A stretch of DNA of 64,000 nt, from assembly GCF_040812015.1 (NCBI RefSeq), contig NZ_JBFNXJ010000011.1, positions 62,001 through 126,000 on the forward strand, given 5' to 3'. The notes under the pieces are model-generated. The model was not told the origin of the DNA. It saw only the letters and a list, made by a program, of their open reading frames with translations, and did no database searches. Below are positions 9,357-17,328 of this stretch, in pieces (the stretch's first letter is position 1; every line of letters begins with the position of its first letter). The DNA comes from Chitinivorax sp. PXF-14 (lineage in GTDB: Bacteria > Pseudomonadota > Gammaproteobacteria > Burkholderiales > SCOH01). A program made the position numbers and the translations under genes.

Positions 9357-9941
9357 TTACACGCCCTCTTGCCGCACCGCGCGTTCGAGGCGGCGATCCG
9401 GCACCAGCCAGAGCAACGCCACCAGCACATAAATGCCCTGCGCCATCCAGTGCGACCAGAACGAGGCGATGATCGACAAGCCGTACAACAGCGGCGACAC
9501 CTTCCCCTTCCAATCCGCCCCCAGCGCGTGCCTCAACGCAGACTGCTCGCCCTCGGTGGCGACAATCAGCTGCTGCAGCATCCAGTATGCAATCGCCGCC
9601 ATCAGCAGGACGCCGCCGTAAACGGCCGTCGGCAGCGGCGCGAAATGGTTCTCCCCCATCCAGCCCGTGGCGAACGGAAACAGCGAGAGCCAGAACAACA
9701 GATGCAGGTTCGCCCACAGGATGCCACCCGAAACACGGTGCGTTGCGTGCAGCAGGTTATGGTGGTTGTTCCAGTAGATCCCTACATAGATGAAGCTCAG
9801 CACATAGCTCAGAAAGGTCGGAACCAAGGGCATCAGATCTTCCGAGTGCTCGCCATGCGGCACCTTCAACTCCAGCACCATGATGGTGATGATGATGGCG
9901 AGCACGCCATCGCTGAAGGCCTCAAGCCTGTTCTTACCCAT
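9357..9941 (-). CDS. TMEM175-family (DUF1211) putative potassium channel
   Basis: Integral membrane protein of 194 aa. It opens with the family signature RLEAFSDGVLAIIITIMVLE, in which the FSDG motif forms the channel constriction in TMEM175 proteins, and has about six hydrophobic segments. The start at 9941 follows AAGGAG with a 5-nt spacer and puts the FSDG motif near residue 9, as in bacterial homologues; longer in-frame extensions lack this site. Bacterial members are tetrameric cation channels. No operon partner is apparent. Confidence 0.88.
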   Translation of the reverse strand: MGKNRLEAFSDGVLAIIITIMVLELKVPHGEHSEDLMPLVPTFLSYVLSFIYVGIYWNNHHNLLHATHRVSGGILWANLHLLFWLSLFPFATGWMGENHFAPLPTAVYGGVLLMAAIAYWMLQQLIVATEGEQSALRHALGADWKGKVSPLLYGLSIIASFWSHWMAQGIYVLVALLWLVPDRRLERAVRQEGV

Positions 9942-10225
9942 GGCATCTCCTTGGCGCCCGACAGAAACGTTGCATGATAATGGACCTTGCCCCGTGTCAG
10001 CAGCCCCGGCCGGGCGCGACTCAGGCCCAAGCACGGCACGACGAGCAAGCATCGCCATCAAGCCCCCCCCAAGCGGATGAGAAGAAGCGGTGAGGAAGAG
10101 TGTCGCGCCTTCCGTAGATGCTTTCCGGTGACTCGCTGTACCGCAGACCGGATGGACAAAGGTGACGCAAGCAATCGACAAGCCTGCGTACAACAGGTGC
10201 CGTGGCTCATGGCGCCAGGCATGGC

Positions 10226-10639
10226 CTACTTGTCGTTCGTGATGCCCATGCCAGCCATCACCCTGGCGGCGTTGACCTTGCAGTCCATGTCTTCCGGCTT
10301 GGAATTGATCAACTGGATCAGCGACTGGATATGCGCCTTGCTCCGCGCCAGGCGCGCTTCCAGTGCCTCGATATCCGCGACCTTGCGCAGGAGCGCCGTG
10401 ATCAGCTCGTCGTGCCGCCAGGACGAGATGTCCGCCGGCAGGAGCTGCTTGATTTCATCGAGGGAGAAGCCGGCCTGCTGTGCGTCGCCGATGATGGTCA
10501 GCACCGCCACGGCGTCCGGTGGGTAGTCGCGGTAGCCATTTGCCTGCCGGCTTGCCACCTTCAGCAAGCCCTTGGATTCATAGAAGCGGATGGCTGAGGC
10601 CGCCATGCCGGTACGTTTGGCGAGTTCTCCGATTTTCAT
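10226..10639 (-). CDS. MerR-family transcriptional regulator
   Basis: 137 aa with an N-terminal MerR winged HTH (MKIGELAKRTGMAASAIRFY), a dimerisation coiled coil (residues about 75-115) and a short effector region. The metal-binding cysteine pair of CueR/ZntR-type members is absent; only one Cys is seen, in MDCKVNAA. Metal sensing is therefore unlikely. It lies 76 bp downstream of the exported DJ-1-like gene on the same strand, so the two may be co-transcribed. Two promoters of MerR geometry lie upstream of that gene and of the divergent flavin oxidoreductase; this regulator is the obvious candidate to act on both. Confidence 0.88.
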   Translation of the reverse strand: MKIGELAKRTGMAASAIRFYESKGLLKVASRQANGYRDYPPDAVAVLTIIGDAQQAGFSLDEIKQLLPADISSWRHDELITALLRKVADIEALEARLARSKAHIQSLIQLINSKPEDMDCKVNAARVMAGMGITNDK

Positions 10640-10715
10640 GCGGCACCTGACTAAACAATTGGCTCGATGCCCGGCTGCGCGATGCGCGGCGAGCATCAAT
10701 GACTGGCTGACGGAC

Positions 10716-11507
10716 TTACGACTGGCGCCCACGCTGCAACGCGGCCAACAATGCCTGCGCAACCTCCTTGCTGGAGCCGGGGTTCTGGCCGGTGACGATG
10801 CGGCCATCCGTCAACACAAAGCTGCTGAACGGGATCAGCGATTTCTCGTAGCGAGCGCCCCTGGCTTCCATTTCGCTCTGCAGCAGATAGGGTACCTGAT
10901 CTTTCACCCCGGACAGCGTCTCTTCGAGATTGGAAAAGCCGGTGACGCGATGCCCCTCGATCAGCGGCCTGCCGTTGTCCGCCAGCAGGTCCAGCAGGCC
11001 CGCCGCACCATGGCATACCGACGAGACTATGCCGCCATTGCGGTAGATGCCCTCGGCAACCCGCTTGAGCGCCTGGCTGCCGCGGAAGTCCCACATCGTA
11101 CCGTGGCCACCGGTATAGAAGATGGCCCGGTAGGCCACCGGGTCAATGCTGGCCGCAGCCTTGGTCGACCGCAACAACACCATGAAAGCCGGATCATTCA
11201 GACGCGCCCTGGCTGTGGCATCGGTATAAAGCCAGCCCAGGCTGCGCTCGTCCAACGGCACGGCACCGCCATTCGGGCTGACGAAATCCACGCCGTAGCC
11301 GGCACCTTTCAACACATCGTAGACGTGCGTCAACTCCGTGAGCCACAGCCCGGTACGGTCGCTTCTGCCTGGGTAGCGGTCATGATTGGTCATGACCACC
11401 AGCACCTTTCCAGCGGTGACGGACGGCTCCGCTGCCGGCTCGGCCACGGCGGCTTTCATCATCAGTAACGACATGGCGAGCAGCGCCAGTTTCTTGAAAA
11501 TGAGCAT
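10716..11507 (-). CDS. Exported DJ-1/PfpI-family protein
   Basis: 263 aa with a signal peptide (MLIFKKLALLAMSLLMMKA, cleavage near AVA|EP), so it is likely periplasmic. The DJ-1/PfpI domain shows the nucleophile elbow VSSVCHGAAGLL, with the conserved Cys followed by His, plus GGHGTMWDF. This resembles the Hsp31-like class of glyoxalase/deglycase or chaperone proteins. The start at 11507 follows GGAGGGAA. Transcription probably starts at the MerR-type promoter at 11585-11615. An exported DJ-1-like protein is less usual than the cytosolic forms; its enzymatic role is not established by sequence. Confidence 0.85.
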   Translation of the reverse strand: MLIFKKLALLAMSLLMMKAAVAEPAAEPSVTAGKVLVVMTNHDRYPGRSDRTGLWLTELTHVYDVLKGAGYGVDFVSPNGGAVPLDERSLGWLYTDATARARLNDPAFMVLLRSTKAAASIDPVAYRAIFYTGGHGTMWDFRGSQALKRVAEGIYRNGGIVSSVCHGAAGLLDLLADNGRPLIEGHRVTGFSNLEETLSGVKDQVPYLLQSEMEARGARYEKSLIPFSSFVLTDGRIVTGQNPGSSKEVAQALLAALQRGRQS

Positions 11508-11584
11508 GGGTAGTTCCCTCCGAATGATAGGGCATTTCGCCCTGGCCGCATGCGCAGGCCAGCCAGCAACGACTGGCAAGGCCC

Positions 11585-11615
11585 ATGCTAAGATTAAAGT
11601 CCACTTCAATGTCAA
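11585..11615 (-). promoter_or_regulatory. MerR-type promoter for the DJ-1-like gene
   Basis: Read on the minus strand: TTGACA (11610-11615), a 19-bp spacer (11591-11609) and TAGCAT (11585-11590). The spacer carries the dyad TTGAAGTGGACTTTAA. Over-long 19-bp spacers containing a dyad are the hallmark of MerR-activated promoters. Confidence 0.8.
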
Positions 11616-11719
11616 CCGCCCCCATTTCCTGACCCGGGCGCCATGCCAGGCCATGGTGGCCTGCCCACCAAAGCGACATCCCTCCTCCTCTCTGCAGGCA
11701 CATTTTTTTCAGGCAGGGC

Positions 11720-11750
11720 TTGACCTTAAAGTGAGCTTTAATCCTATCGT
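11720..11750 (+). promoter_or_regulatory. MerR-type promoter for the flavin oxidoreductase gene
   Basis: TTGACC (11720-11725), a 19-bp spacer (11726-11744) and TATCGT (11745-11750). The spacer holds the perfect dyad TTAAAG-TGAG-CTTTAA. It is the same operator family as the promoter at 11585-11615 but points the other way; the start codon lies 27 nt downstream. Confidence 0.85.
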
Positions 11751-11777
11751 GCAGTCTCCATTACCCGGGAGACCGCG

Positions 11778-13016
11778 ATGACACCCTTTACTTCCCTGAG
11801 CCTGCCCAACGGGACCATGTTGCCAAACCGCCTTGCCAAAGCCGCCATGGAGGAAAACATGGCCGACAAGGATCACGCCCCATCCGATGACCTGATCCGC
11901 CTGTACCGCACCTGGGCCGATGGTGGCGTCGGGTTGATGATCACCGGCAACGTCATGGTCGACCGCCGCGCCATGACCGGGCCAGGCGGCGTGGTGCTGG
12001 AGTCGGCGCAATTCGGCGCCCGCTTTGAAACGTGGTCTGCCGCGGCCCGCACGCAGGGCGCGCAGGTCTGGATGCAGATCAACCACCCTGGCCGCCAGAT
12101 GCCTGCCGCACTGGGGCAGGAAACCATCGCGCCGTCCGAGGTGGCGATGGACCTGGGTAATTTCTCCAAGCAGTTCACCGCGCCCCGCGCCATGACTGAG
12201 GCCGATATCGCGGACGTGCAGGCCCGTTTCGTCAAAACGGCACAACTGGCGGAACAGTTCGGCTTCACCGGCGTACAGATTCACGCCGCACACGGCTACC
12301 TGATCAGCCAGTTCCTGTCTCCCATCACCAACAAGCGTACGGACCGCTGGGGTGGCAGCATCGAGAACCGCGCCCGCCTGCTGCTGAACATCGTGCGGAA
12401 AGTGCGCCAGGCCGTGAGCGCCAGTTTTGCCGTCTCGGTGAAGATCAACTCGGCCGACTTCCAGCGCGGCGGCTTCAGCGCCGACGATGCCAAGCTGGTC
12501 GTCGCCATGCTCAACCCGCTCGGCGTGGACCTGATCGAGCTGTCCGGCGGCAGTTACGAGGCACCGGCCATGCACGGCCAGGCACGCGATGGCCGTACGC
12601 TGGCGCGCGAAGCCTATTTCCTGGAGTTCGCCAAGGACATCGCCTCCGTTGCCAAGATGCCCATCATGGTGACTGGCGGCATCCGCCGCTACCCGGTGGT
12701 GGAGCAAGTGCTGGCAGGCGGCATCGACGTCGCCGGCATGGCCACCGCACTGGCGATCGACCCGCAGCTGCCGAAGACATGGCGCGCCGATACCTCGGCC
12801 TCGACCACACTGCGCGCCATCCGGTGGAAGAACAAGGTGCTGGCCTCGGTCGGCTACATGGCCATGGTCAAGTATCAAATGCGTCGCCTCAGCCTGGGCA
12901 AGCGCACCCGGCCCGATGTGGCGCCAGCCTTGGCGCTGGTACACCAGCAATGGGACACCACGATCAGGAATTTCCAGTATCGCCGCTGGATGAATGCCCA
13001 GGCCGTTCCTGCGTAA
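11778..13016 (+). CDS. Old Yellow Enzyme-family NADH:flavin oxidoreductase
   Basis: FMN-dependent TIM-barrel ene-reductase family, 412 aa. Signatures include VQIHAAHGYLISQFLSP, with the substrate-binding His region, NKRTDRWGGSIENR, and a late MVTGGIRR strand that binds the FMN phosphate. It lacks the C-terminal FeS/FAD domains of 2,4-dienoyl-CoA reductase (FadH), so it is a short OYE that probably reduces activated alkenes such as enones. GGGAGA precedes the ATG. Its promoter carries the same operator as the divergent DJ-1-like gene, which suggests a joint response to reactive carbonyls or electrophiles (inference). Confidence 0.92.
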   Translation: MTPFTSLSLPNGTMLPNRLAKAAMEENMADKDHAPSDDLIRLYRTWADGGVGLMITGNVMVDRRAMTGPGGVVLESAQFGARFETWSAAARTQGAQVWMQINHPGRQMPAALGQETIAPSEVAMDLGNFSKQFTAPRAMTEADIADVQARFVKTAQLAEQFGFTGVQIHAAHGYLISQFLSPITNKRTDRWGGSIENRARLLLNIVRKVRQAVSASFAVSVKINSADFQRGGFSADDAKLVVAMLNPLGVDLIELSGGSYEAPAMHGQARDGRTLAREAYFLEFAKDIASVAKMPIMVTGGIRRYPVVEQVLAGGIDVAGMATALAIDPQLPKTWRADTSASTTLRAIRWKNKVLASVGYMAMVKYQMRRLSLGKRTRPDVAPALALVHQQWDTTIRNFQYRRWMNAQAVPA

Positions 13017-13089
13017 TCGCCCCGGAAAATTCGATAAGCGAAATTCGGCAGGTAGGCCCGCTCAGCCTGCCCCCCCTGAACCGTGCGTT

Positions 13090-13115
13090 GGCCAGCAACA
13101 TGCTGGCCTTTTTTT
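13090..13115 (+). terminator. Rho-independent terminator after the OYE gene
   Basis: GGCCAGC (13090-13096), loop AACAT, GCTGGCC (13102-13108), then seven T. Confidence 0.92.
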
Positions 13116-13462
13116 GTGGGAATGGGCTTTTGGCAGCCATATGTGCCGTACCTGAATATGTCCAGCCGGATTGAATTGCCGTTTCGCCGAATTCATCGAT
13201 AGCTTGAATAACCCACAAATATAGCTGTCGCCATTTTTTGCAACACGGCCAAAAAGTTGATGCAAATAGCTTGACCATCAAGTCAACTTGAAAGTTACGC
13301 TGTGATCTGGCTGACGAAGCGGCAGAGCTGGATTCAGGCATGCCATTCTGGTCAACAAAAAACCGCGGATGAAAGGCTGTTTCAAATAATGCGCCTCACG
13401 ATGAAAAGCGGCCCATCCGGATTGCCGACACAGACTCGAACCAATCATTGAAAGTGACTACC
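13116..13462 (+). promoter_or_regulatory. Intergenic region before the ADC-like gene, with operator-like dyads
   Basis: About 350 bp with no supported gene and visibly lower GC. Overlapping dyads TTGAC-N6-GTCAA (13271-13286) and CAAGT-CA-ACTTG (13279-13290) lie about 175 bp before the next start and may bind a regulator. No promoter could be fixed. Confidence 0.35.
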
Positions 13463-14470
13463 ATGAATCTCCGCCACGTCGCAGCAATTACCGGCCTGTT
13501 CCTGAACATCGCCGCCACGCCCAGCTGGGCGCAGAGTGCGGCAGCAACAGCGCAGCCTGACAATGCCACCATCAACATCGCCGGGCACACTGTCCCGGTG
13601 GTAGCGGGTGGCTTGTATGACCGCTATCGCTCCAATCCGCCGCTGTCCGTCATTGCATCGGAAGCGCCGGATGTTGACCTGGGCTGGTTCAAGGGAATGA
13701 AGAAGGAAAAGGTTGATATCGGCTTTGAATCCTACTCGCCCAATTTCTATTACAAAAACAGCCGAATTACTGCCGTATACACGGCAGACATTAGCAGGCT
13801 CAGAGAATTGATGCCTGCTGCCGTGCTGAAAGAAGTTCAGCCACTGCAGATATGGCCAGGCCGAGGGCTGATCGCATTCACTGCCTATTCTTATCACTAT
13901 TGCGACAACGACAGTTATAACGAAGTGGCCCTGTCGATCATTACCAATAAGCCTGGCAATTCCAATTTCGGCCCGTTCAGTTTGATCGGCCAGTCGCTGT
14001 CCAGTGATTTCTGGGGCTATGTGCTGAAGCTGCCGGTCAATACGGAGCTGGCAAGGGTCAGGGGCGTAGTGGGATACAACCTGCCGAAATGGCTGACCGG
14101 CATTGACGTCAAGGACCAGGAACAATCGCTGGCCTTCACCATCACAGACAGCGAAACAGGCAAGACCGACGTGGTTTTCGAAGGCAAGAAGCTGCCCAAC
14201 CCCTCACGCAAGGTTGAAATGGTGAGCAACAGCTTTACCAATATCGATCACCAGGGGCGGCTGACCTATGGTTACGCCGTCTCGCGGCAGCTCAGCCATG
14301 CCACCAGCACCAGCGCGGAAGCGGCCAATCTGGCACTGAATGGCGGCAGCCTGTCCACCTATATTAAATCCTTGCAGCTGGGGAAAATGCTGAAATATGA
14401 GTACGTGCCCGAGTTCCAGAGTGCACTGTACGCCCCGGCGCCACTGGCAACCCTGCTGACCAGCAAGTGA
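13463..14470 (+). CDS. Exported acetoacetate decarboxylase-fold protein
   Basis: 335 aa with a signal peptide (MNLRHVAAITGLFLNIAATP, cleavage after WAQ), so probably periplasmic. The body matches the acetoacetate decarboxylase-like superfamily: MPAAVLKEVQPLQIWPGRG, then AFTAYSYHYCDNDSYNEVAL, then GYNLPKWLTG. In the last motif Lys209 lies where the Schiff-base lysine region of ADC is found. ATG 13463 is chosen because a ribosome site precedes it and it starts the signal peptide cleanly; an upstream TTG (13448) has no such site. A secreted member of this normally cytosolic superfamily is uncommon, and its substrate is unknown. Confidence 0.75.
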   Translation: MNLRHVAAITGLFLNIAATPSWAQSAAATAQPDNATINIAGHTVPVVAGGLYDRYRSNPPLSVIASEAPDVDLGWFKGMKKEKVDIGFESYSPNFYYKNSRITAVYTADISRLRELMPAAVLKEVQPLQIWPGRGLIAFTAYSYHYCDNDSYNEVALSIITNKPGNSNFGPFSLIGQSLSSDFWGYVLKLPVNTELARVRGVVGYNLPKWLTGIDVKDQEQSLAFTITDSETGKTDVVFEGKKLPNPSRKVEMVSNSFTNIDHQGRLTYGYAVSRQLSHATSTSAEAANLALNGGSLSTYIKSLQLGKMLKYEYVPEFQSALYAPAPLATLLTSK

Positions 14471-14686
14471 TGCGAGACGCCGCATGGGCGGCGCAGGCTT
14501 GGTGTGTCAGCTGGAATACCGAGCTGCCGCGCCATGAGCTGGCGTGGGGCGATACGCAATAGAGGCAGCCCCAGGGCATTTGCCGCACGCCGCCAAGCCC
14601 GCCTGTGGCCCGCGCCTGGCCCGGCGCTGCGGCGGGCGGCGCAGCAACGAGCGGTACCAAGATAACTGGGCCTGCTGAAAATGACG

Positions 14687-14708
14687 AAGCCCACCATCCG
14701 GTGGGCTT
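14687..14708. terminator. Bidirectional hairpin downstream of the ADC-like gene
   Basis: AAGCCCACC (14687-14695), loop ATCC, GGTGGGCTT (14700-14708), then TTCCC. The 14471-14686 stretch before it shows no supported gene. Confidence 0.65.
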
Positions 14709-14780
14709 TCCCGTATTGTACGCTTGCAACACTCACCGCCAGCATGGGCAGAAGCCAGGGCCTGATGCGCAGAAAAACAA

Positions 14781-14805
14781 AAAGCCATTGAAATTCAATG
14801 GCTTT
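14781..14805 (-). terminator. Original terminator of the tRNA-Ser gene, left outside the element
   Basis: AAAGCCATTG (14781-14790) pairs with CAATGGCTTT (14796-14805). On the minus strand it is followed by a T-rich tract (TTGTTTTT). It sits just outside the left direct repeat, where the tRNA 3' end would have been before integration, so it is most simply the ancestral tRNA terminator. Confidence 0.75.
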
Positions 14806-14813
14806 TATATGTA

Positions 14814-14828
14814 TTGGCGGAGGCTGTG
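14814..14828. repeat. Left attachment site repeat (attL core)
   Basis: TTGGCGGAGGCTGTG, identical to 24862-24876. It equals the CCA end and acceptor/T-arm start of tRNA-Ser on the minus strand. Confidence 0.92.
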
Positions 14829-14951
14829 TCCGCCTAACTCGATTTCGCCCCCTTCCGCAGCCATCCAAAAATAGTTGATATATAACAACTATTTGCAAAA
14901 CCCGCTTCCATAACATTCCGACACATTCCGCTGAAATCCAGATACCATTCA

Positions 14952-14984
14952 TGGGCCATTTCATGGGCCAACTTTCTGTGGGCC
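14952..14984 (+). repeat. Putative integrase arm sites, left end
   Basis: TGGGCC occurs at 14952-14957, 14964-14969 and 14979-14984 (steps of 12 and 15 bp) between attL and the integrase start. The same motif recurs with a 12-bp step at the other end (24791-24808), as expected for arm-type sites bound by the integrase N-terminal domain. Confidence 0.55.
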
Positions 14985-15008
14985 GCGATACAAGAGGAAA
15001 GTCGAACT

Positions 15009-16250
15009 ATGGCTGCTGAAAAGCTGACCGCCCTACGGGTGGAGAAGATCAAGAATCCCGGCTATTACGGCGACGGTAAGGGGCTATGGTTACGGGTCAA
15101 GGATACTGGCGCCAAGACGTGGGCTTACCGCTTCATGCTACAGGGCAAGCAACGTGAAATGGGGCTTGGGCCGTATCCAGAAGTCAGCCTGGCGGATGCC
15201 AGGCGACTGGCGACCGAGGCGCGAGAGCGGGCCAAGCGCGGCATTGACCCAATCGACGCCCGCCACCAGGCAGAGACAGACCGGAAAGCGGAAGCATTGC
15301 TTGCCGCTGCGCGGTTGATGACGTTTGACGATTGCGCCGCAGCCTACATCAAGGCCCACCGCGCCGGCTGGAAAAACAGCAAGCATGCCCAGCAGTGGGA
15401 GAACACGCTTGCCGCCTATGCCAGCCCCGTATTTGGCGGCGTATCGATAGCGGATGTTGATCTACCCCTGGTGCTCAAAGCGCTTGAACCCATCTGGCGC
15501 ACCAAGACCGAAACGGCCAACCGCCTACGCAACCGGGTAGAACTGATCATCGATTGGTCGATAGCCAGGGGCCACCGGCAAGCCGCCAATCCGGCCAAGT
15601 GGCGCGGCCTGCTGGATAAATTGCTACCCGCGCCGGGCAAGATACAGAGAACCGAACACTTCGCCGCCCTGCCCTACCTGGAGATACAGCCGTTCATTCA
15701 GGCATTGCGGCAACAGGAGGGCGTCGGCCGTCTGGCGTTCGAGTTCTGCATACTGACCGCCAGCCGTACCAGCGAGGCCATTGGCGCACGCTGGGAAGAG
15801 GTCAATATCGAAACAAGGGTATGGACCATTCCGGCCGAGCGCATGAAAGCCAGAAAGGAGCACACAGTACCGCTGTCGGATCGCTGCATGGCGATCCTCG
15901 AAGAAGCCAGGCAACTGGGCAGCAACGAGGGCCATGTGTTCCCCGGCCGCAACACCGGCAAGCCACTATCCAACATGGCATTCCTGATGCAACTGCGGCG
16001 CATGGGGCGAGATGACCTGACGGCACATGGTTTCCGCTCGACGTTCAGAGACTGGTGTGCCGAAGCCACCGCCTACCCAAAAGACGTAATTGAAATGGCC
16101 CTGGCGCATGCCATCGAGAACAAAGTCGAGGCGGCTTACCGTCGCGGTGATCTGCTGGAAAAACGCCGCCGACTGATGGCGGATTGGGCCGCCTTCTGCG
16201 AGCAGAGGCAGTCGGCCGGCGACGTGGTTCCGATCCGCAAAACAGCCTGA
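15009..16250 (+). CDS. int: P4-type tyrosine integrase
   Basis: Site-specific recombinase of 413 aa. The N-terminal arm-binding domain (DUF4102 type) is at residues about 5-90, with GYYGDGKGLWLRV and MGLGPYPEVSLADAR. The core domain precedes a catalytic domain with R253 (TASRTSEAIG), H340-x-x-R343 (AHGFRSTFRDW), H367 (ALAHAI) and Tyr377 (AAYRRGD). All expected catalytic residues are present and the length is normal, so it is probably active. It begins about 180 bp inside attL, reads inward, and ends 10 bp before the left iteron repeat. Confidence 0.96.
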   Translation: MAAEKLTALRVEKIKNPGYYGDGKGLWLRVKDTGAKTWAYRFMLQGKQREMGLGPYPEVSLADARRLATEARERAKRGIDPIDARHQAETDRKAEALLAAARLMTFDDCAAAYIKAHRAGWKNSKHAQQWENTLAAYASPVFGGVSIADVDLPLVLKALEPIWRTKTETANRLRNRVELIIDWSIARGHRQAANPAKWRGLLDKLLPAPGKIQRTEHFAALPYLEIQPFIQALRQQEGVGRLAFEFCILTASRTSEAIGARWEEVNIETRVWTIPAERMKARKEHTVPLSDRCMAILEEARQLGSNEGHVFPGRNTGKPLSNMAFLMQLRRMGRDDLTAHGFRSTFRDWCAEATAYPKDVIEMALAHAIENKVEAAYRRGDLLEKRRRLMADWAAFCEQRQSAGDVVPIRKTA

Positions 16251-16260
16251 TGGGCAGCCA

Positions 16261-16418
16261 CCCCCCCTCTCTCAGCGAGTGAGCAGTGTGAGCGATGTGA
16301 GCGGATCAAATAAATCAATGACTTACACGTGAGCAGATAACACCGTACATGTGGGCAGGCCAAAAATGTGAGCGACGCCGCTAAACCGCTGCAAGCCAAT
16401 ACTGGCGCGGCTTTCAGG
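16261..16418. repeat. Left iteron-bearing inverted repeat (putative ori/crr-like site)
   Basis: 158 bp; its reverse complement aligns without gaps to 23680-23837, 130 of 158 bases identical by hand count. Iterons of the form GTG(A/G)GC start at 16279, 16288, 16297, 16329, 16351 and 16368. The identical AT-rich core AATAAATCAATGACTTACA lies between the third and fourth iterons. In P4, two separated iteron sites (ori and crr) are bound by the alpha primase-helicase; this arrangement fits such a pair. Confidence 0.8.
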
Positions 16419-16564
16419 CCGATTTGCGATGCATGTTCCTTGTTGGCGAGCTGCTTAAAATTTGTGCAAAATCTCAGGGTTTTCGGCCCATTTTGAGGCC
16501 TTTTCCCCCCCTGAAAATCAGCGCGAATTGCTTTCTTGCCAGCCCCTACCGGGCGGGGCCGCAA

Positions 16565-16594
16565 TTGCCTTTGGTGCAATCATTGCATTACAAT
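16565..16594 (+). promoter_or_regulatory. Promoter with overlapping palindromic operator before the DUF4160 gene
   Basis: Possible -35 TTGCCT (16565-16570) and -10 TACAAT (16589-16594) with an 18-bp spacer. The spacer contains the perfect palindrome TGCAAT-C-ATTGCA (16575-16587). The ATG is at 16600 with no ribosome-binding site, so the transcript may be leaderless. Overlap of operator and promoter suggests autoregulation, as in toxin-antitoxin operons. Confidence 0.55.
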
Positions 16595-16599
16595 TTAAC

Positions 16600-16830
16600 A
16601 TGCCCACGGTCAAGCTATTTGGCGATTGCGCCATTCAGGTCTACCCACGCGACCACGCGCCGCCGCATTTTCACGTGGTGTTTTCGGATGGTTCTCGCTG
16701 CGCGGTGGCAATTGATGATCTGGCGGTGATTGCGGGACGGGTTCCAGCCCGGCGCCTGCGGCCGGCACTCGAATGGGCTGCGGCAAATCGCGAGGCCCTG
16801 CAAACCATATGGAAGGAAGTCAACCAATGA
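16600..16830 (+). CDS. DUF4160 protein, toxin-antitoxin-like partner
   Basis: Small protein of 76 aa. The family signature is clear: VKLFGDCAIQVYPRDHAPPH followed by FHVVFSDGSRCAVAIDD, with the conserved DHxPPHFHV core, and a C-terminal helix. DUF4160 genes are very often followed by a DUF2442 gene in an arrangement treated as a putative type II toxin-antitoxin pair; function is not proven. Here the next gene, which overlaps the stop by 4 nt (ATGA), is a DUF2442-like protein. An operator-like palindrome overlaps the promoter. Confidence 0.85.
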   Translation: MPTVKLFGDCAIQVYPRDHAPPHFHVVFSDGSRCAVAIDDLAVIAGRVPARRLRPALEWAAANREALQTIWKEVNQ

Positions 16831-17264
16831 AAGCGCCCACTGTTCTGAACGTAAGCGCTTGCCCGCCCAGCGTACTGAGCATCGAATGGTCAACCGGTGA
16901 AACCCTGCGCACGGATATTGGCGAGCAGATCGAACGCTTCGAACTGCTGCATTCCCTGCGTGATGCTGCGTGCTTCGCCCAGGCGGCGCCCGGTCTGTGG
17001 GGGCATAGCGTGATGTGGGGTGGCGCTGCCGATATGGGGGCCGACCAGCTTTACGAGCTGGGCCGGCAGCAGGCAGGCTTGCCGACACCGGCAGAGTTTA
17101 GCGACTGGATGAAGCGCCACCGCCTGACGTTGACGACGGCCGCGACGGCGCTAGGTCTGTCGCGGCGCATGGTGGCGTATTACTGCTCCGGGTCGAAGCC
17201 GATCCCGCTGGTAGTCGGGCTGGCCTGCCTTGGCTGGGAAATGCGCCACAGGGCTGCGGCGTGA
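16827..17264 (+). CDS. DUF2442-like protein with C-terminal HTH (antitoxin-like)
   Basis: 145 aa. Residues about 5-85 resemble DUF2442 (VLSIEWSTGETLRTDIGEQI), the usual partner of DUF4160. Residues about 100-140 form an XRE-like HTH (TTAATALGLSRRMVAYYCSG). It overlaps the DUF4160 stop codon (ATGA), which implies translational coupling. The HTH makes it the likely DNA-binding antitoxin and autorepressor of the pair, acting at the palindrome 16575-16587 (inference). Its N-terminal half is paralogous to that of the protein at 17703-18434. Confidence 0.75.
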   Translation: MKAPTVLNVSACPPSVLSIEWSTGETLRTDIGEQIERFELLHSLRDAACFAQAAPGLWGHSVMWGGAADMGADQLYELGRQQAGLPTPAEFSDWMKRHRLTLTTAATALGLSRRMVAYYCSGSKPIPLVVGLACLGWEMRHRAAA

Positions 17265-17328
17265 GCCACGACGCACCAGCTTTCGGCAATATGGCCGCCG
17301 GCCCATCGGCGGGTCAGGAGGCGGCACA

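Noticed and set aside
14471-14686. Possible coding remnant between the ADC-like gene and its terminator
   Set aside because: No frame shows family features or a ribosome site.
14827-14838. GTCCGCCTAACT next to attL, also found inverted near 19595-19606
   Set aside because: A 12-bp match with no further extension; too short to call a functional repeat.
16279-16375. Short regular repeats as a CRISPR array
   Set aside because: Repeat units are 7-8 bp with uneven spacing and no cas genes; they fit iterons better.
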